DNA of 64,000 nt from Eutreptiella sp. 'Long Island Sound 2002' (lineage: Eukaryota; Euglenozoa; Euglenophyceae; Eutreptiales; Eutreptiaceae). Positions 28,174 through 39,298 of the stretch are shown piece after piece (position 1 is the first letter of the stretch; every line of letters begins with the position of its first letter). Both the position numbers and the translations under genes were made by a program. Under the pieces are notes generated by a model. The model had not been told where the DNA came from. It searched no databases and saw only the letters and a list, made by a program, of their open reading frames with translations. The stretch lies in contig OZ038381.1 in assembly GCA_964036045.1 (NCBI GenBank), positions 121,895,843-121,959,842 on the forward strand. The letters run 5' to 3'.

Positions 28174-29805
28174 GTGGTGGTTTGCACGGACCACCAGTCC
28201 CTACAGAGCTGGCACAAGGAGCATTTCGACACCCCCTCAGGACCAGCGGCTAGGTGGGCCCGATGGCACGAGACGTTCGCCAAGTTCGACATCAGTGTCG
28301 TGTACGTCCCGGGGAAGGACAACACTGTGGCAGATTGCCTCAGTCGCTGGGCCTATGCCGCGGGCAAGCCCTGGATGGACATATCCAGCCATGGCGACGC
28401 CGAGGAGACCGAGGAGGCCAAGCGCATCATCGAGATGGAGAAGGCCATGGAGCAAGAGGGGGTCAAGTGTTTTGTGGTGATGGCAAACCGTACAGACCTG
28501 GCCAAGTTCCGGGGCGCCCGAGTCCAGGCTATTCGAGAGGAAACCCTCGAGCAATGGATGGTGGCCCCTGTAGAGCTAGTCAGGTCGGTGCTCACAGAGG
28601 ACTGGTCGGATGACTATGCGGCATCCGACCACTGGAGCAAGTACTGGAATGCCGTGAGCGCCTCGTCGGACGACGAATGGCCCGAGGGCTTAACCGAGGA
28701 TGGCGACAAGTTGTTCCTCAATGACAAGCTGCTGGTGCCCGAGAACCGAGTGGAGGACCTCATTGACCATTGGCACAACGCCGGGCTCATGCACCCTGGC
28801 CGAGACATAATGCAGCAGGACCTGGGGTGGCGTTTCAAGTTCTCTCCGGGGTACTACGCCATCCTGGATAGGTACTGCAGCGACTGCGCCGTTTGTCGGG
28901 CCACGAAGAGCCCCAACCACTCCAAAGCGGGTAACCCGGTGTATACGGCTATACCAGAGGCCCCTATGCGGTCTGTGGCCATGGATGTATTCGCCATGCC
29001 TGAGGTCACCGTGCAAGGAGAGATCTACGACTGTGTCATCCTGGCGGTGGATAGGCACAGTGGGTATATCGTGGCGGTCCCTGGCAAGAAGTCCAAGAAG
29101 AAGGACAAGAAGGACAAGCATGGAGTGGGGCTGCAGGCCAAGACCGTCGCTAATGCCATGATCAGGTATTGGCTGACAATTTTTGATGTCCCGGCTGTCA
29201 TCTGCAGCGATCGGGGCAGTCAGTTTGTGGGGACGTGGTTCAAGACGATGTGCAAACACATGGGTATTCGGCACGCCAAGACCGTGGCGTACCACAGCCG
29301 GTCGAATGGCCGAGCTGAGGTGGCCGGGCGGCAGATATTCGAGAAGTTCCGCCAGCTGCACATCGACGAACCGGGCCGGAATTGGTATCATTCGCTGTGG
29401 AGAGTGCTCCAAGCGTATCACGACCTTCCGGGACCCACTGGACTGTCGCCCCATCGTATCCCGTTCCTACGGGATCGAGTGTCACGCACTCTCCCGTGGT
29501 TGAACCATGGCAAAGTGGCCCGGGATGCGAACGCTATGATGGCTGAGGCGGACGACACGGCGGCCAAGGTGTGCAAGGCACTTCAGGACGAGCATGAGAA
29601 GAGGGCCAAGTACTTCAAGCAGGGAAAGGTCCAGAAGTATGCTCTCCAAGACACCGTGTGGGTGGAGCGGCACCACAAGGATGTCCTGTCCAGGCATCGG
29701 CAGGCATCTTGGTATGTGCCGGGGGTAATCGTGCGGAAGGTCGGGCAGGATGTGTATGCGGTTCGTGTGGGAGATAACAAGATCCTGGACCGCGACCATA
29801 CCTAG
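28174..29805 (+). CDS. pol: RNase H end and integrase of element B
   Basis: Same frame as RT (only the TGA at 28060-28062 intervenes), so real coding starts at about 28063. RNase H motifs: AREKETYAIVCAL before the nominal start, then VVCTDHQSL. Integrase: HHCC domain (HWHNAGLMHPGRD ... CSDCAVC), DDE core with Asp in VAMDVFAMP, Asp in ICSDRGSQFVG, and Glu in NGRAEVAGRQ, then a basic C-terminal region with VWVERHHKDVL. The first and second Asp are separated by a Lys-rich insert (KKSKKKDKKDK). It ends at a TAG, probably from CAG, and runs on in frame to the chromodomain. Confidence 0.85.
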   Translation: MVVCTDHQSLQSWHKEHFDTPSGPAARWARWHETFAKFDISVVYVPGKDNTVADCLSRWAYAAGKPWMDISSHGDAEETEEAKRIIEMEKAMEQEGVKCFVVMANRTDLAKFRGARVQAIREETLEQWMVAPVELVRSVLTEDWSDDYAASDHWSKYWNAVSASSDDEWPEGLTEDGDKLFLNDKLLVPENRVEDLIDHWHNAGLMHPGRDIMQQDLGWRFKFSPGYYAILDRYCSDCAVCRATKSPNHSKAGNPVYTAIPEAPMRSVAMDVFAMPEVTVQGEIYDCVILAVDRHSGYIVAVPGKKSKKKDKKDKHGVGLQAKTVANAMIRYWLTIFDVPAVICSDRGSQFVGTWFKTMCKHMGIRHAKTVAYHSRSNGRAEVAGRQIFEKFRQLHIDEPGRNWYHSLWRVLQAYHDLPGPTGLSPHRIPFLRDRVSRTLPWLNHGKVARDANAMMAEADDTAAKVCKALQDEHEKRAKYFKQGKVQKYALQDTVWVERHHKDVLSRHRQASWYVPGVIVRKVGQDVYAVRVGDNKILDRDHT

Positions 29806-29868
29806 CTTCGTCCCCGAGCACAAGATCCCAGCGGACGTCCCGTCACCTTCGAGTTCACGGCTGGCGAT

Positions 29869-30129
29869 GTGGACTCGGACGACGAGGGTGAGGACGACGA
29901 CTTCACCGCCGAGAGGATCCTGGCGGACAAGCCGGACCCGGGGACGCCTGGGGGGAGGCTTTATAAAGTCCGTTGGAAGGGATTCGCCGCATCCAGGGAT
30001 TCGTGGGAGCCTCCGAGCAGCTTTGTGCCGGAGTACACCACGGTCTGGATGGACTATCTGAAGAAAAAGAACATTTCTTTGGATGTCAAGGATGTGTTGG
30101 TCCATTTGGTGGCTGCCGTAGCACCGTGA
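29869..30129 (+). CDS. Chromodomain of element B
   Basis: In frame with integrase across the TAG at 29803. An acidic lead (DSDDEGEDDD) is followed by FTAERILADK, LYKVRWKGF and SRDSWEPPSSF, which match the chromodomain cage pattern (aromatic ... W-K-G-[YF] ... WEP). It ends in a hydrophobic helix. It is expected to tether integration complexes to modified nucleosomes, as known for chromoviruses. Confidence 0.8.
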   Translation: MDSDDEGEDDDFTAERILADKPDPGTPGGRLYKVRWKGFAASRDSWEPPSSFVPEYTTVWMDYLKKKNISLDVKDVLVHLVAAVAP

Positions 30130-30521
30130 TGGATCCCCCCTGGCATTTTTGTTTGTTTCTGTGCTTGGGATACGGGTGAGGGCGTTCATCTGGGGACTTT
30201 TGGGCCTTGATTGGCCATCCACCCCCTTCACTCGATCTCCACATATATATTTCATTGTGGTATACTTATTTAGGTCGACCGACGACGTTTCTCTATCTTT
30301 GATCCCCTTGGTCTATGTTGTAGATCAGGAGGAGACCGGATATGGCGTAGGGCACCGATTATCAGTGTCCTCACCCCTCTCTTGGGGCGTGGGGGACGCC
30401 TACGACGTGTGTGGGGCCTCCATGTGTCCTTGGGACATGGGGGGGGGGTTGGAGCCCATTGGGGCCCTCCCGTCCTCTCTTCAATGACTTCTGAGCGGTA
30501 ACAACGCTCTGAGAAGGGGGG
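30130..30521 (+). other. Short 3' region and polypurine tract of element B
   Basis: A non-coding stretch of about 390 bp ending in GAGAAGGGGGG at 30511-30521, directly before the 3' LTR. The tract would prime plus-strand DNA synthesis. It is much shorter than the 3' regions of A and C. Confidence 0.75.
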
Positions 30522-32896
30522 TGAAGCCGGTTCGGACCCCCGTGGCCATCTTGGGGTCACTTGGGGTGTGTATCTATGCGCCGGCAAGCCGCCATTGGCT
30601 GATATCATACTCTCCCATCTACCTGATCTAACCCGATGTGATAGTGTGATAGGTTTGGCCATTCCGGCTATGAGCGGCCATATTTAGTACGGAGGCGCCG
30701 CCAGCGGAGATCTATATATCAGAATATCAGGAATCAACAGGGTTTTTATATCATAATGTTTCCGTAATTTTTCAGCCTTCCGTTCTGATTGTCAATGTAT
30801 CGGCGACTGTCAGTTGGCTCGCGATTTTGCGGTAACCGAATGGTTAACTGTTATTTACAGATATTTTGGCGGAAACCCCGATGAAGGGTCAGATTTCATC
30901 AGTAAAGGGTTCGTTGCTTCCGCAATTTTCATAATATGCACTCGCAAAATTAATCCGATTTTTTCAGACTTTCGGAATCGGATTTTCGACTTCGACATCG
31001 CCGCACTCGATGTGACGAATCTCTAGTGGTCCGACATTTTTCCCTGATCACGAATCAACGTTCCTTTTGTTATGCCCTTCGTTTTGCTTCGAGATATAGG
31101 CGAAACAAAGTTGATTCGTGAGGCCACTTTGAAAGGTCATATCTCCGTCTCACCGCGAGTAGTCCCAATTTCGAGAATTGGGTTCGAACCGCATTGGTCT
31201 CAACTTAATTTAGCAAGCATCAAACGCCTTTGTTGTGTACACATGCTCGGTAGAGCGAGGGATAATGGTCAAGAGGGTAGAAAGTGATATGTAACTCTTG
31301 GACCGTGCAACCGAATATTTTAATGCGACTTTCGAGTGCACTGCATGAGTGTTGGGGTTGCATAGCAAATTTCTTTGGGTTCCTACGTATTTTTAACGTG
31401 AAGTTATGTCCATGGAGGGTCATGGCATATCATGGCCGGACCCAACTTTTGAGGGTATGTGTTATATGCATGGTATGTGCTTCGATATGCTCACGCCCAT
31501 GTTATATATCTCCGCTTGTAGGAAGATATATGGAGTCATGCGCGGCAAGGGCTTCAGCCATGTCCCAATGGTGAACTCCATAGCGCTAGACTAAGTCTAC
31601 CGCTCATATAGTGTATGTGGGAGGGCTTACAGAGCGACCCACAAGCGCCAATATCAATTTTCCCATTTTCATGGTGCGTGTTGGGAGGAGGTTCGAAGGT
31701 GTCCTTATGCGTCCATATGGGGATCCAAGTGGGGGGATTGTTTGCAAATGGTCCCAACAAATTGTCTTTTGAGTCATAGGTTGACACAGTGGGTGAGCAA
31801 AGTTACATATTATTGTAATTATCTTGAAATTAGCATTATTTGCATGTTTTTGACCTCATTTTATGCTCATTTTTGTGTTTTATGTGCTCAACTGGTTGGC
31901 TAACAGTAAAGTGCATAGAGATCCGTGAACTATGGTATGTTGCTTATTTGTTGGCATATGCTTCGGTGTTGTACCTCACCATATGCCAGATCACATGGTC
32001 ACTTTGGCTTGGGACACAAGGCCTCACAAAATTAGGTCTCAAACTCATGAGCTGACTTGTGAAGCATGACATGTACATAACCGGAGGGGTTTCGGGGCCA
32101 ATGATGGGATATTCCTGGGCCTCGACCTTTGGTGTATATCACCCTTGTAGACTACTCTCCGGTTTGACACAAGCATGGAGTATTTGAATATTTGCCGTAT
32201 GCAATTTTGACTATATAATTGAATTTTGGGCATTATGGTGTGGTTTGCCTGATTTTGCCATGTTGTGAGGTCATCTTCATGGGGCAATTCCCCAAGCCCA
32301 TTGGACTCCAAGTCCATCCAAGGTTATGTCAGCTTAGGGCATGGTCCTGAGCGCCAGTCTAGGCCATGACACGCCACCTCCCCCTATCGGGCTAGGATTT
32401 ATAGGCTTGGGGGTGAACACATTTTTGGGGTTTGTGTAGTGACTTTTGACTCATGGCATTTAGCCATCTTATTGGACTGGGTTCAGGACATCATGTTGGT
32501 GAGTCAAGGGAAGGTCTTGAGTCCAGGGAATGAGGGGTCTATGGCTGTGATTGTGTACGTTTCCATCTTTCCCCAACTTTGCTTTAATTGTGTTCATTTC
32601 CCAATTTCAGGGCTTTCCTCTTTGGTGCAATTCTTGTACATGCCCGCCACCGGGGGACGACCGGTGTGCTGAACGGAAGCCCGCAGTGTGGATTGGATTG
32701 TGGATTGGGTTATTGCTGTATTTGTGGGATCTGGTTGCCATTCAGGGTTGAAGGAGGATTACATTTTCTATATTTTTGGATTTGGACCCTGGATTTTGAG
32801 GATTTTGTGAAATACAATCGTTGATCCGGAGCAAGTCAGCAGGGGTGACAGGCGGAAGGGGCAAAGCAGGGGCCGGTCCTGGTAGGGACCTTCTTT
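30522..32896 (+). repeat. 3' LTR of element B
   Basis: Pairs with 19665-22037 and is followed by the target duplicate ATGAT and the resumed gag of C. Confidence 0.95.
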
Positions 32897-33544
32897 ATGA
32901 TCCCTGAATTTCCTTCCCCTGTGCGAGTCCCTGAATATGTGTGCGACCTGGAGTATCTGTTCTCACGAATGAACGTGGGTTCCTATGGACCCAAAGAACC
33001 CCACATGTGGCTTGTGAGTAAAATCCCTACACGTACGTGGGACGATTGCCGCACCACCTCAGAGAGGAAGAGTAGGCCCTGTCATGCACCCCACTGCGAC
33101 CATCGCAGTGGTTGTGTGCTACAACCGAAAAGACAGCAACACACTAGAGATGGGAAAACAGTGACCCAAGAGGATCATTTTTGGTGTATCTTCACCTGTG
33201 GTTACTGTGGCAAACGTCGTCACTACGAGGACGAATGTCAGATTAAAAATGTGAGAGTGGCAAACACAAACGGCAGGAAGCTGAGCGCCAGAAAGCCCAA
33301 ACACCCTCCAGAACTCCCCAGAATGGGGATAAGGCTGGTAAAGGAGGAGGCAAGGGAGGTGGCAAGGGTGGAAACTCAAGCCCCCAGAGGTGCTCATCAG
33401 CGCCCGCTATTTCTCCCTCTCCTGCCGTCCTTGACCCCAAGAAGCGTGCACAGCGGGATAACGCCTCCCCTGACGGGTCTAACTCCAAGAAGAGGCGGCC
33501 GGCCTAGATGGCCAAGTCCCTCATGGCTGCAGGGGTTGAAATGA
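32897..33544 (+). pseudogene. gag: Gag of element C, C-terminal part, after element B
   Basis: Starts with the duplicated ATGAT (M-I-P-E-F) and matches A gag from IQNLPVLPNNP on (ICxxTWDDCRTTSERK against LWDECRSTAERK). It keeps a Cys/His cluster (CHAPHCDHRSGC) and a zinc knuckle CGYCGKRRHYEDEC. About 60 residues between ERKS and the cluster present in A are missing. The correct frame at the end gives VEMKFPAEE then TAG at 33562, followed in frame by protease. The final part of this ORF is off frame. Confidence 0.75.
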
Positions 33545-33588
33545 AATTCCCTGCTGAGGAGTAGGCAGGCAGCTCTGAAGAGGAGGAC

Positions 33589-33855
33589 TTGGTTTTCTGG
33601 ATCCTCGTAAAAATCAGGGATCAAGTTTTTCGAGCAGTGCTTGACACCGGCGCAACACTCTCTATAGTGGCCCAGCGCCTGCCAAAGACTTTCAAGAAAA
33701 CTGAGACAGTGGCCATAAGAGTAGGGGATGGACGTACCATCCATTCCTTGGGGGGTGTCGATCTGACGATTTGTCTTGGCGACGAAACTGTGACTCAACA
33801 CTGCAGAGTGTTGGACACTGACACCTTTGACATCGTCATTGGCACTGTATTCTGA
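33589..33855 (+). pseudogene. pro: Aspartic protease of element C
   Basis: In frame with the gag stop at 33562. Motifs: VLDTGATLSIV and DTFDIVIGTVF, parallel to A. It stops at a TGA at 33853 where A continues with GTDFF. The next codons (..SLERPYSLHCDFGSG..) still align with A up to the LINE insertion at 33980. Confidence 0.75.
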
Positions 33856-34165
33856 CGAAGAAACCCCCAGGTAAAAATGTTGTCTCTCGAACGCCCCTAT
33901 TCTCTACACTGCGACTTTGGCAGTGGGCTCTCCTCCGTACCTTTGGAGCTGTCAGGAGGAAAAGAGTCTGGGCTGCGCTCATCCGAGGTGCGCGCGTGCG
34001 ACTTTTGACGTGCGGAGAACAGAATTTCCTTCTGGCACTCCTTTCTGCCTTTTTTTGCCGTCCTCGGATTACCTGACTGCTATTTTCTCCCGTTTTACGC
34101 CAATCTGCGTCTTTTGACATACATATTAGCGTCTGTGGTTCACTTTCATTTCTCTGCATTCCGCA

Positions 34166-36766
34166 ATGTCCGACACTGCCAAAAGTGCCTCCCCTCCCTT
34201 GCCCCGTCTTCCTACTCCTACTGCCTCCGACTCTGGAGCTCGCTCATTGCCGCCGCACCCACAAAAAAAAGATGCCGACAAAAAAAAGAAAGCAACAAGG
34301 GCCACGCCCAACTCCTTGAAGCATAACTCTGAGGCCAAAGGCAACGAGTCCATGCTTGCACACGTGAAGATGCATCTTGGGAACTCTTCGAATCCTAGTG
34401 CCTCAAACTCTGAGCCGCCATCCCCTTCCCAACGTGGTGATCCCTTTGCCTCAAGCTCAAGCGTCAACCTTGACACGGAGATGGGACTCAGGGAACGACC
34501 TTTGGTAGGCGATGTGCCGAGAGGGAAAAAAAATCTTGACCCCACCGTTGGGCGGCGCACGACCGCCGGTCCAAGCGCTCTTGGGAAGGAAAAAAAAGCA
34601 AGTGAAAAAAATGACGCGACCGAGTGTGAGTTGCTTGACACGAAAAAAAGTGACAACGAAAAAAAAGATGACTCCACAATGGATGAACTTGGCTTAGCCG
34701 TAGATATCGAGGTTGGTAGTACGGCTAGCACACATAGCTCCGCGCACCCTCGCACCATGGCTTTAGATCATGATGTCGTTGAGCTTGGAGATGGTAATGC
34801 CAGTGGCGCTATCGAGACACCAAAGAAGATCCTTAGAGATGCATTCGTCACGCCTTCCAAGCCGCCCGCCCCACTCGCCGCCCGCCCGGCCCAGCTAGAG
34901 TCGGAGCCTGAGTCATGTTTCCGCGCACCCGCACCAAGGTTGCCCACTTCACCCGTTCATGTAATTTCTATTCCCGTTTTTAGGCCTCTCGGGACGCTGC
35001 CTACGGGTTTCCCCGAGGCCCGTGACCTTAGCAAGGATGTGCAGGCAGGTAAAATTCCAGTGCGCGGACAGTCTAGGTTTTCGAGGGTTGATGTCCTGAC
35101 CCCCGCCCCTCTTGCATACCATGATACCACGCCTTTGCCGTCTCCCTGCCTTTTGGCATCCTTGAGCCCCGTCCCCCAAATACTTCTATACGGAGACGGT
35201 CTACCTTATAAAGGATTCTTGAGATCCTTCTCCATTGCGGATTTGGCCTCCATGGAGTGGACCAAATTCATAGGCCTGACAATTTCTGTCATGTTGCCGT
35301 CATTCGCCCCTTTCGAAGACGAGCCCCCTTTTTTTCGCATAAAACCATTGTTAGACAAGTTGTGTCCTTGCTCCGACAGGCCAAAAAACAAAACAAAACA
35401 ACCAATGTTTGGTTGGCCTACGTCACCCGCTCAAATGTAGCAGATAGCAGCTTTGCAACCCTTCTGGACCGCCTCATCGACTTGATTCCCGCCCTGTCTT
35501 TTCTCTACCTGACGGTCGTTTGTCCCATCATACACCTTGCGTCTAGGGACTCCACCACAAACACCATAGTTGAGAATGTCAGCCCTTTGGACCAACCGTT
35601 GATTTTGATGCACCTTACATCCATCCAACTGCCCAAATAGCACCACGCCAAAACGGTGGAAGTTTTCCCGCGCCTCACGCCAACCGAAACAGCCGACAAG
35701 GTGTATGAACCCCACCCATCACTCTTCCAATTGAGAATCGACGTGCCCAACAAGGTTGTTCTAGATGTTGAAGACACCGAGGTGGTTTGGGACATTACCG
35801 GCACCCTCCCCCTCATGCTCATGCTCAATGGCCTCGTGCTTAGAGACATTGTGGTCCCGAGGATCACCAAAGACCATTGGCCCATACCCGTCAACTCCTC
35901 CCCAGACACCCACAAAACTTTTGACTTCCACGTGCCCCTAGATGTCTTGTCCCGTTTTTAAGAGGAGCAAGACGCCCTGGGTGAAATGCGAGTCTCCATG
36001 GGACTATTGCACGAGTCGGTCAAAGATAACGCACTGGTGATTACCCACCAGCCACGTTTCCAACAAAAAGAAGAAAATGCCATCTCCAGAAATTCGGAAT
36101 GCGATTGAGATGAACTCGTCTCTTAGGAAAAAATTCGCTTTTATTGTTTTGCTCAATAAATACGACATTTTTGCCACGGTGCACGAGCGCATGCTGATCC
36201 AGCCCGCCGTGCAGGAAATAGAAAATTTGGGCGACATGATAGTCATTTCTGCCACAACACAGCAGAGACTGATGTCCAAAGAGGTGTCCAGGACTGTGAC
36301 CCCGCCCTACACATTAGTCAGGTTCCCACCCACGTATGCCATCCCCGAGATCATGCGATCCGCGGCCACCTTTGGCCCTGTTTAGGGACACCAGATCTTC
36401 CAGCAATCTGGTATATTGTTGATCCGATATCAGTCGGACGTTTCGGCGCGCGCGTCCTACGGGGCCACCCTCCCTGGGCCCGTGTATTTCACGTCCGGAA
36501 ATCCAGAGAATGATACCACTGAAGGCCTTACACAACGTCTGAGTGCCATATCTCTGTCTGGTCTACCCCTGCCCGTACTCAACGAGCATAACCTAGCCGC
36601 TGTGGCGGGTAGCACTGTGCCGCCCTTCAACATACCAGATATCCGCACTCGAGGCTCCGCGTCACCAGTGCCGTCGGCCTTTCCAGAGGCATCAGCCCCC
36701 GTCAGCCCTACTCCAGACGCCAGGCACAGCGAATGCTCCTTTCCCGAACCCGCCCTTACACCCTAA
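34166..36766 (+). pseudogene. LINE ORF1
   Basis: The first ATG (MSDTAKSASPPLPRLP) lies about 190 bp into the element. The N-terminal half is Ser/Pro/Lys-rich and hydrophilic, as expected for an RNA-binding ORF1. Frame 2 (34166-35440) gives way to frame 1 (35257-35961) at a T7 run near 35330 and returns to frame 2 (36077-36766) at an A-run near 36065. Stops at 35638 (TAG), 35959 (TAA) and 36384 (TAG) are each one C-to-T step from Gln codons. No RRM, esterase or zinc knuckle was recognised. Confidence 0.55.
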
Positions 36767-36848
36767 CACACCCGCTCTCCAATGCCCACCTACCCCTATA
36801 TCCACAGATGTCATCAACGATGCGCCATGCCCACATGGGAATGTCGAG

Positions 36849-39278
36849 TTGCCAGTGCCCTTACACTCCCTGCAGGAGAACGAGCGCCTCGGAGTTTTTT
36901 CCTACCACGAGCTCCGACGTATGCTGCTCCAGCTGCGACTTGGTGGATGGACCTACCCCCACCTTGTTGCGCTGTGCATTCTTTTCAGGCATGTCTACGT
37001 TAGGGTGCGTGCTGTCACAGCCACGATACTCAGAGTTTTCGCCCTCCTTCACAGTGTTACGCACTTGTCCGCGCGGCATTGCCGTCTAGTGCCCGCTGGA
37101 CATGCTGCTGATCCTGATCTCAGTGAGTTTACGAATCGGCCCCAGAGTTCACATGTTACCGGAACGGGTTTCGCCGACCCCCAAGCCATGCCGTCCTGCC
37201 CCCATGTGTCTGCTCAGGCGCTCTGCCTCAACAGCCTGACCTACGGTTCAAATGCATTTGAATTCGCTTGCCTGCTGTCTTTCCTGGCCCTTTATAAACG
37301 CCTCCATGTGGTATCATCTGTACACTGTGCTGTGGCCCTGCACTCCGCATGCCGGCTTTACTCGCTGCGATCAGTTGCCCCACCCGCGCACATATTACTG
37401 CTTGACGCACCGCAACCCGTGGATACTACACACACCATGCTCAATACCTTGCATCTCAGTGCCATCCACACTATACATTACCTCGTGCTCACGGCCTGCA
37501 ACATTCTTTTCTTCTTGGCTTGGTTCCCGATGGTCTTCGCTTCGCTAAGGACGCGCCGTACCGCCGCCTACGATGTGCCTGGTCCAGCCACAGGTCGCCC
37601 CCTGCCCCCCGACCCCACAGCTGGAGCACGCGTGCCTACACACGACACACTTACTTACAGTTCCTTGAATGTTGGCGGCGTAGAGATTACGCCAAACAGA
37701 TTATGCCACTTGCTGGGTGGTTACGGTACTCTCCCCCATGTTCTCTCCCTGCAGGAATACCGGCCTAGCTCCCTCTCTACCACCAGAGATCACGTGAGGG
37801 TTGCCCTCTATTGGGGCTACCACATGTTACTGAGCTCGCCGTCCTCTAAAGAGGGTGTTGCTCTACTGATCCACACGTCAATCTCCCCTGGCAAACCCAC
37901 ACCCACAGTACACCTCCCTGGACGGCTGATATCGACCCAGGTTGCGCTGCACACGGATCCATTGATGCCTCCTGTCACAGTGTGTTCCTTCTACGGGCCA
38001 CATACAGCCCGCGAGCGGTTACAGTGCGAGAAAGTCCTTGCCCCCTTATCACAGAAGTGTTCCATCATACTAGGGGACTACAATGGAGTGACACGGTCGT
38101 CCGACGCCACCACTCTACACCCCAACCTGTGGCCCTGGTTGATTGCTAGGGAGAGGTCCGGGGCCATGATTGACCTTGTCTGCCTCCACTGTGATGCCCA
38201 GCCGTACACGAGGGTGAGGAGGTATGGAGGGACGAAGAGTTATATCGATAGGGCCTACGGATCTAGGATGTTTGTAGCCCTGTACCAGTCTGAGGCCGCT
38301 GGTGTACTTGACTTTTCGCGGGTGTACGGTGTCCAGGATCACGACCCTATCATCGTACATACAATCCCTTGGGCCACGCCCCACGTACCTGAACGGCGGT
38401 GTGCCATGTGGAACTGCAGGGACGTGACCCGATTCCAAAAAAAAATAAGCGAGTCAGCGGCGTCACTCTGTGCCCCCCAGGACGCCCGACAGGCTGGAAC
38501 GGTCTATGATACCCTTGTGACATCAATGTTGTCAGCCATGCGCGAAGTGAACGGAGAAAAAAAAGAAGTGCCAAAAAACAAGATTGATGTCACTGACTGG
38601 TCCGATGTAGTGCGTCAGCTTGCCAAGCAGGCAAAGCGCAGGTCCAAGGTGTTCTACCGGAGGGTAAAACACACACTACTGACACCTCCCACGCCATCTA
38701 CACTGCCAACACCCACCCGCAAAATACAGCGCATCCTGCAGAGGAACAACCCTTGGTCTGCCCGGGCACTAGACTGGGTTAATGTCCAGCCCCGTATGGA
38801 TGACCTGCCCCCTCCTACAGTCACAGAGCTACGGTCTCTGGCCAAGGCATCCCGCCGTAAGTCCCCAGGACCAGATGGTGTCCCACCATACCTCATCGCC
38901 TCCCTACCTGACCATGTATTCTCTATCATGCACCAGTGTATCTGCCGGTGCTATGACGAAGGGTCAGTGCCTGAACACTGGCTTATCTCTGAGACCTTCT
39001 GCCTTTTCAAAGGCAAAGGTCAGTGGCAGGATCCTGATCGAGGGAGGCCGATAGCCATGAGTAACTCCATCTGGCGTTTGCTCATGCGCTGGGTCCACAA
39101 GGCGGTCTACCCTCTGCTCCCCCCTCAGCTACACTGCCGGCAGTTCGGTGGTCGTCAGGGCACCTCCACTGCGCACGCCACACACACGTTCCTGGACGAC
39201 ATGGACAGACTTGACTGGGTTGAGGCCATATTGGCATTTGATTTTATCACGCGTTTGACAGCCCCCCGAAATACCTAA
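36849..39278 (+). CDS. LINE ORF2, N-terminal part: AP-type endonuclease and start of RT
   Basis: The first 260 residues are hydrophobic and Cys/His-rich with no recognised domain, so the true start may be lower. Endonuclease (EEP fold): LTYSSLNVGG near residue 267, catalytic Glu in VLSLQEYRP near 300, SFYGPH, ILGDYNGV near 410, YIDRAYGS, and DHDPII near 497. RT follows with ALDWVN, then RRKSPGPDGVPPYLI, FCLFKGKG, RPIAMSNS and ILAFDF (motif A). The endonuclease nicks target DNA for target-primed reverse transcription. One T is missing from a TTTT run near 39240; the next frame gives YHAFDSPPKYL, completing motif A. Confidence 0.85.
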   Translation: MPVPLHSLQENERLGVFSYHELRRMLLQLRLGGWTYPHLVALCILFRHVYVRVRAVTATILRVFALLHSVTHLSARHCRLVPAGHAADPDLSEFTNRPQSSHVTGTGFADPQAMPSCPHVSAQALCLNSLTYGSNAFEFACLLSFLALYKRLHVVSSVHCAVALHSACRLYSLRSVAPPAHILLLDAPQPVDTTHTMLNTLHLSAIHTIHYLVLTACNILFFLAWFPMVFASLRTRRTAAYDVPGPATGRPLPPDPTAGARVPTHDTLTYSSLNVGGVEITPNRLCHLLGGYGTLPHVLSLQEYRPSSLSTTRDHVRVALYWGYHMLLSSPSSKEGVALLIHTSISPGKPTPTVHLPGRLISTQVALHTDPLMPPVTVCSFYGPHTARERLQCEKVLAPLSQKCSIILGDYNGVTRSSDATTLHPNLWPWLIARERSGAMIDLVCLHCDAQPYTRVRRYGGTKSYIDRAYGSRMFVALYQSEAAGVLDFSRVYGVQDHDPIIVHTIPWATPHVPERRCAMWNCRDVTRFQKKISESAASLCAPQDARQAGTVYDTLVTSMLSAMREVNGEKKEVPKNKIDVTDWSDVVRQLAKQAKRRSKVFYRRVKHTLLTPPTPSTLPTPTRKIQRILQRNNPWSARALDWVNVQPRMDDLPPPTVTELRSLAKASRRKSPGPDGVPPYLIASLPDHVFSIMHQCICRCYDEGSVPEHWLISETFCLFKGKGQWQDPDRGRPIAMSNSIWRLLMRWVHKAVYPLLPPQLHCRQFGGRQGTSTAHATHTFLDDMDRLDWVEAILAFDFITRLTAPRNT

Positions 39279-39298
39279 TCCACCAGGTCCTCGACCGA

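Larger units (their letters stand above)
19665..32896 (+). mobile_element. Element B: Ty3/gypsy chromovirus with 2.37-kb LTRs
   Basis: LTRs at 19665-22037 and 30522-32896 start TGAAGCCGG and end CCTTCTTT. Target duplicate ATGAT lies at 19660-19664 and 32897-32901. Across the insertion the reading frame of C gag is restored (..LPM-I-P-E-F). Internally there is an iMet primer site, gag, protease, module, RT, RNase H, integrase, chromodomain and the purine tract GAGAAGGGGGG. Pol is nearly one frame, with one 1-bp loss near 26166 and a handful of stops. It is a different lineage from A and C by gag and integrase sequence. Confidence 0.95.
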
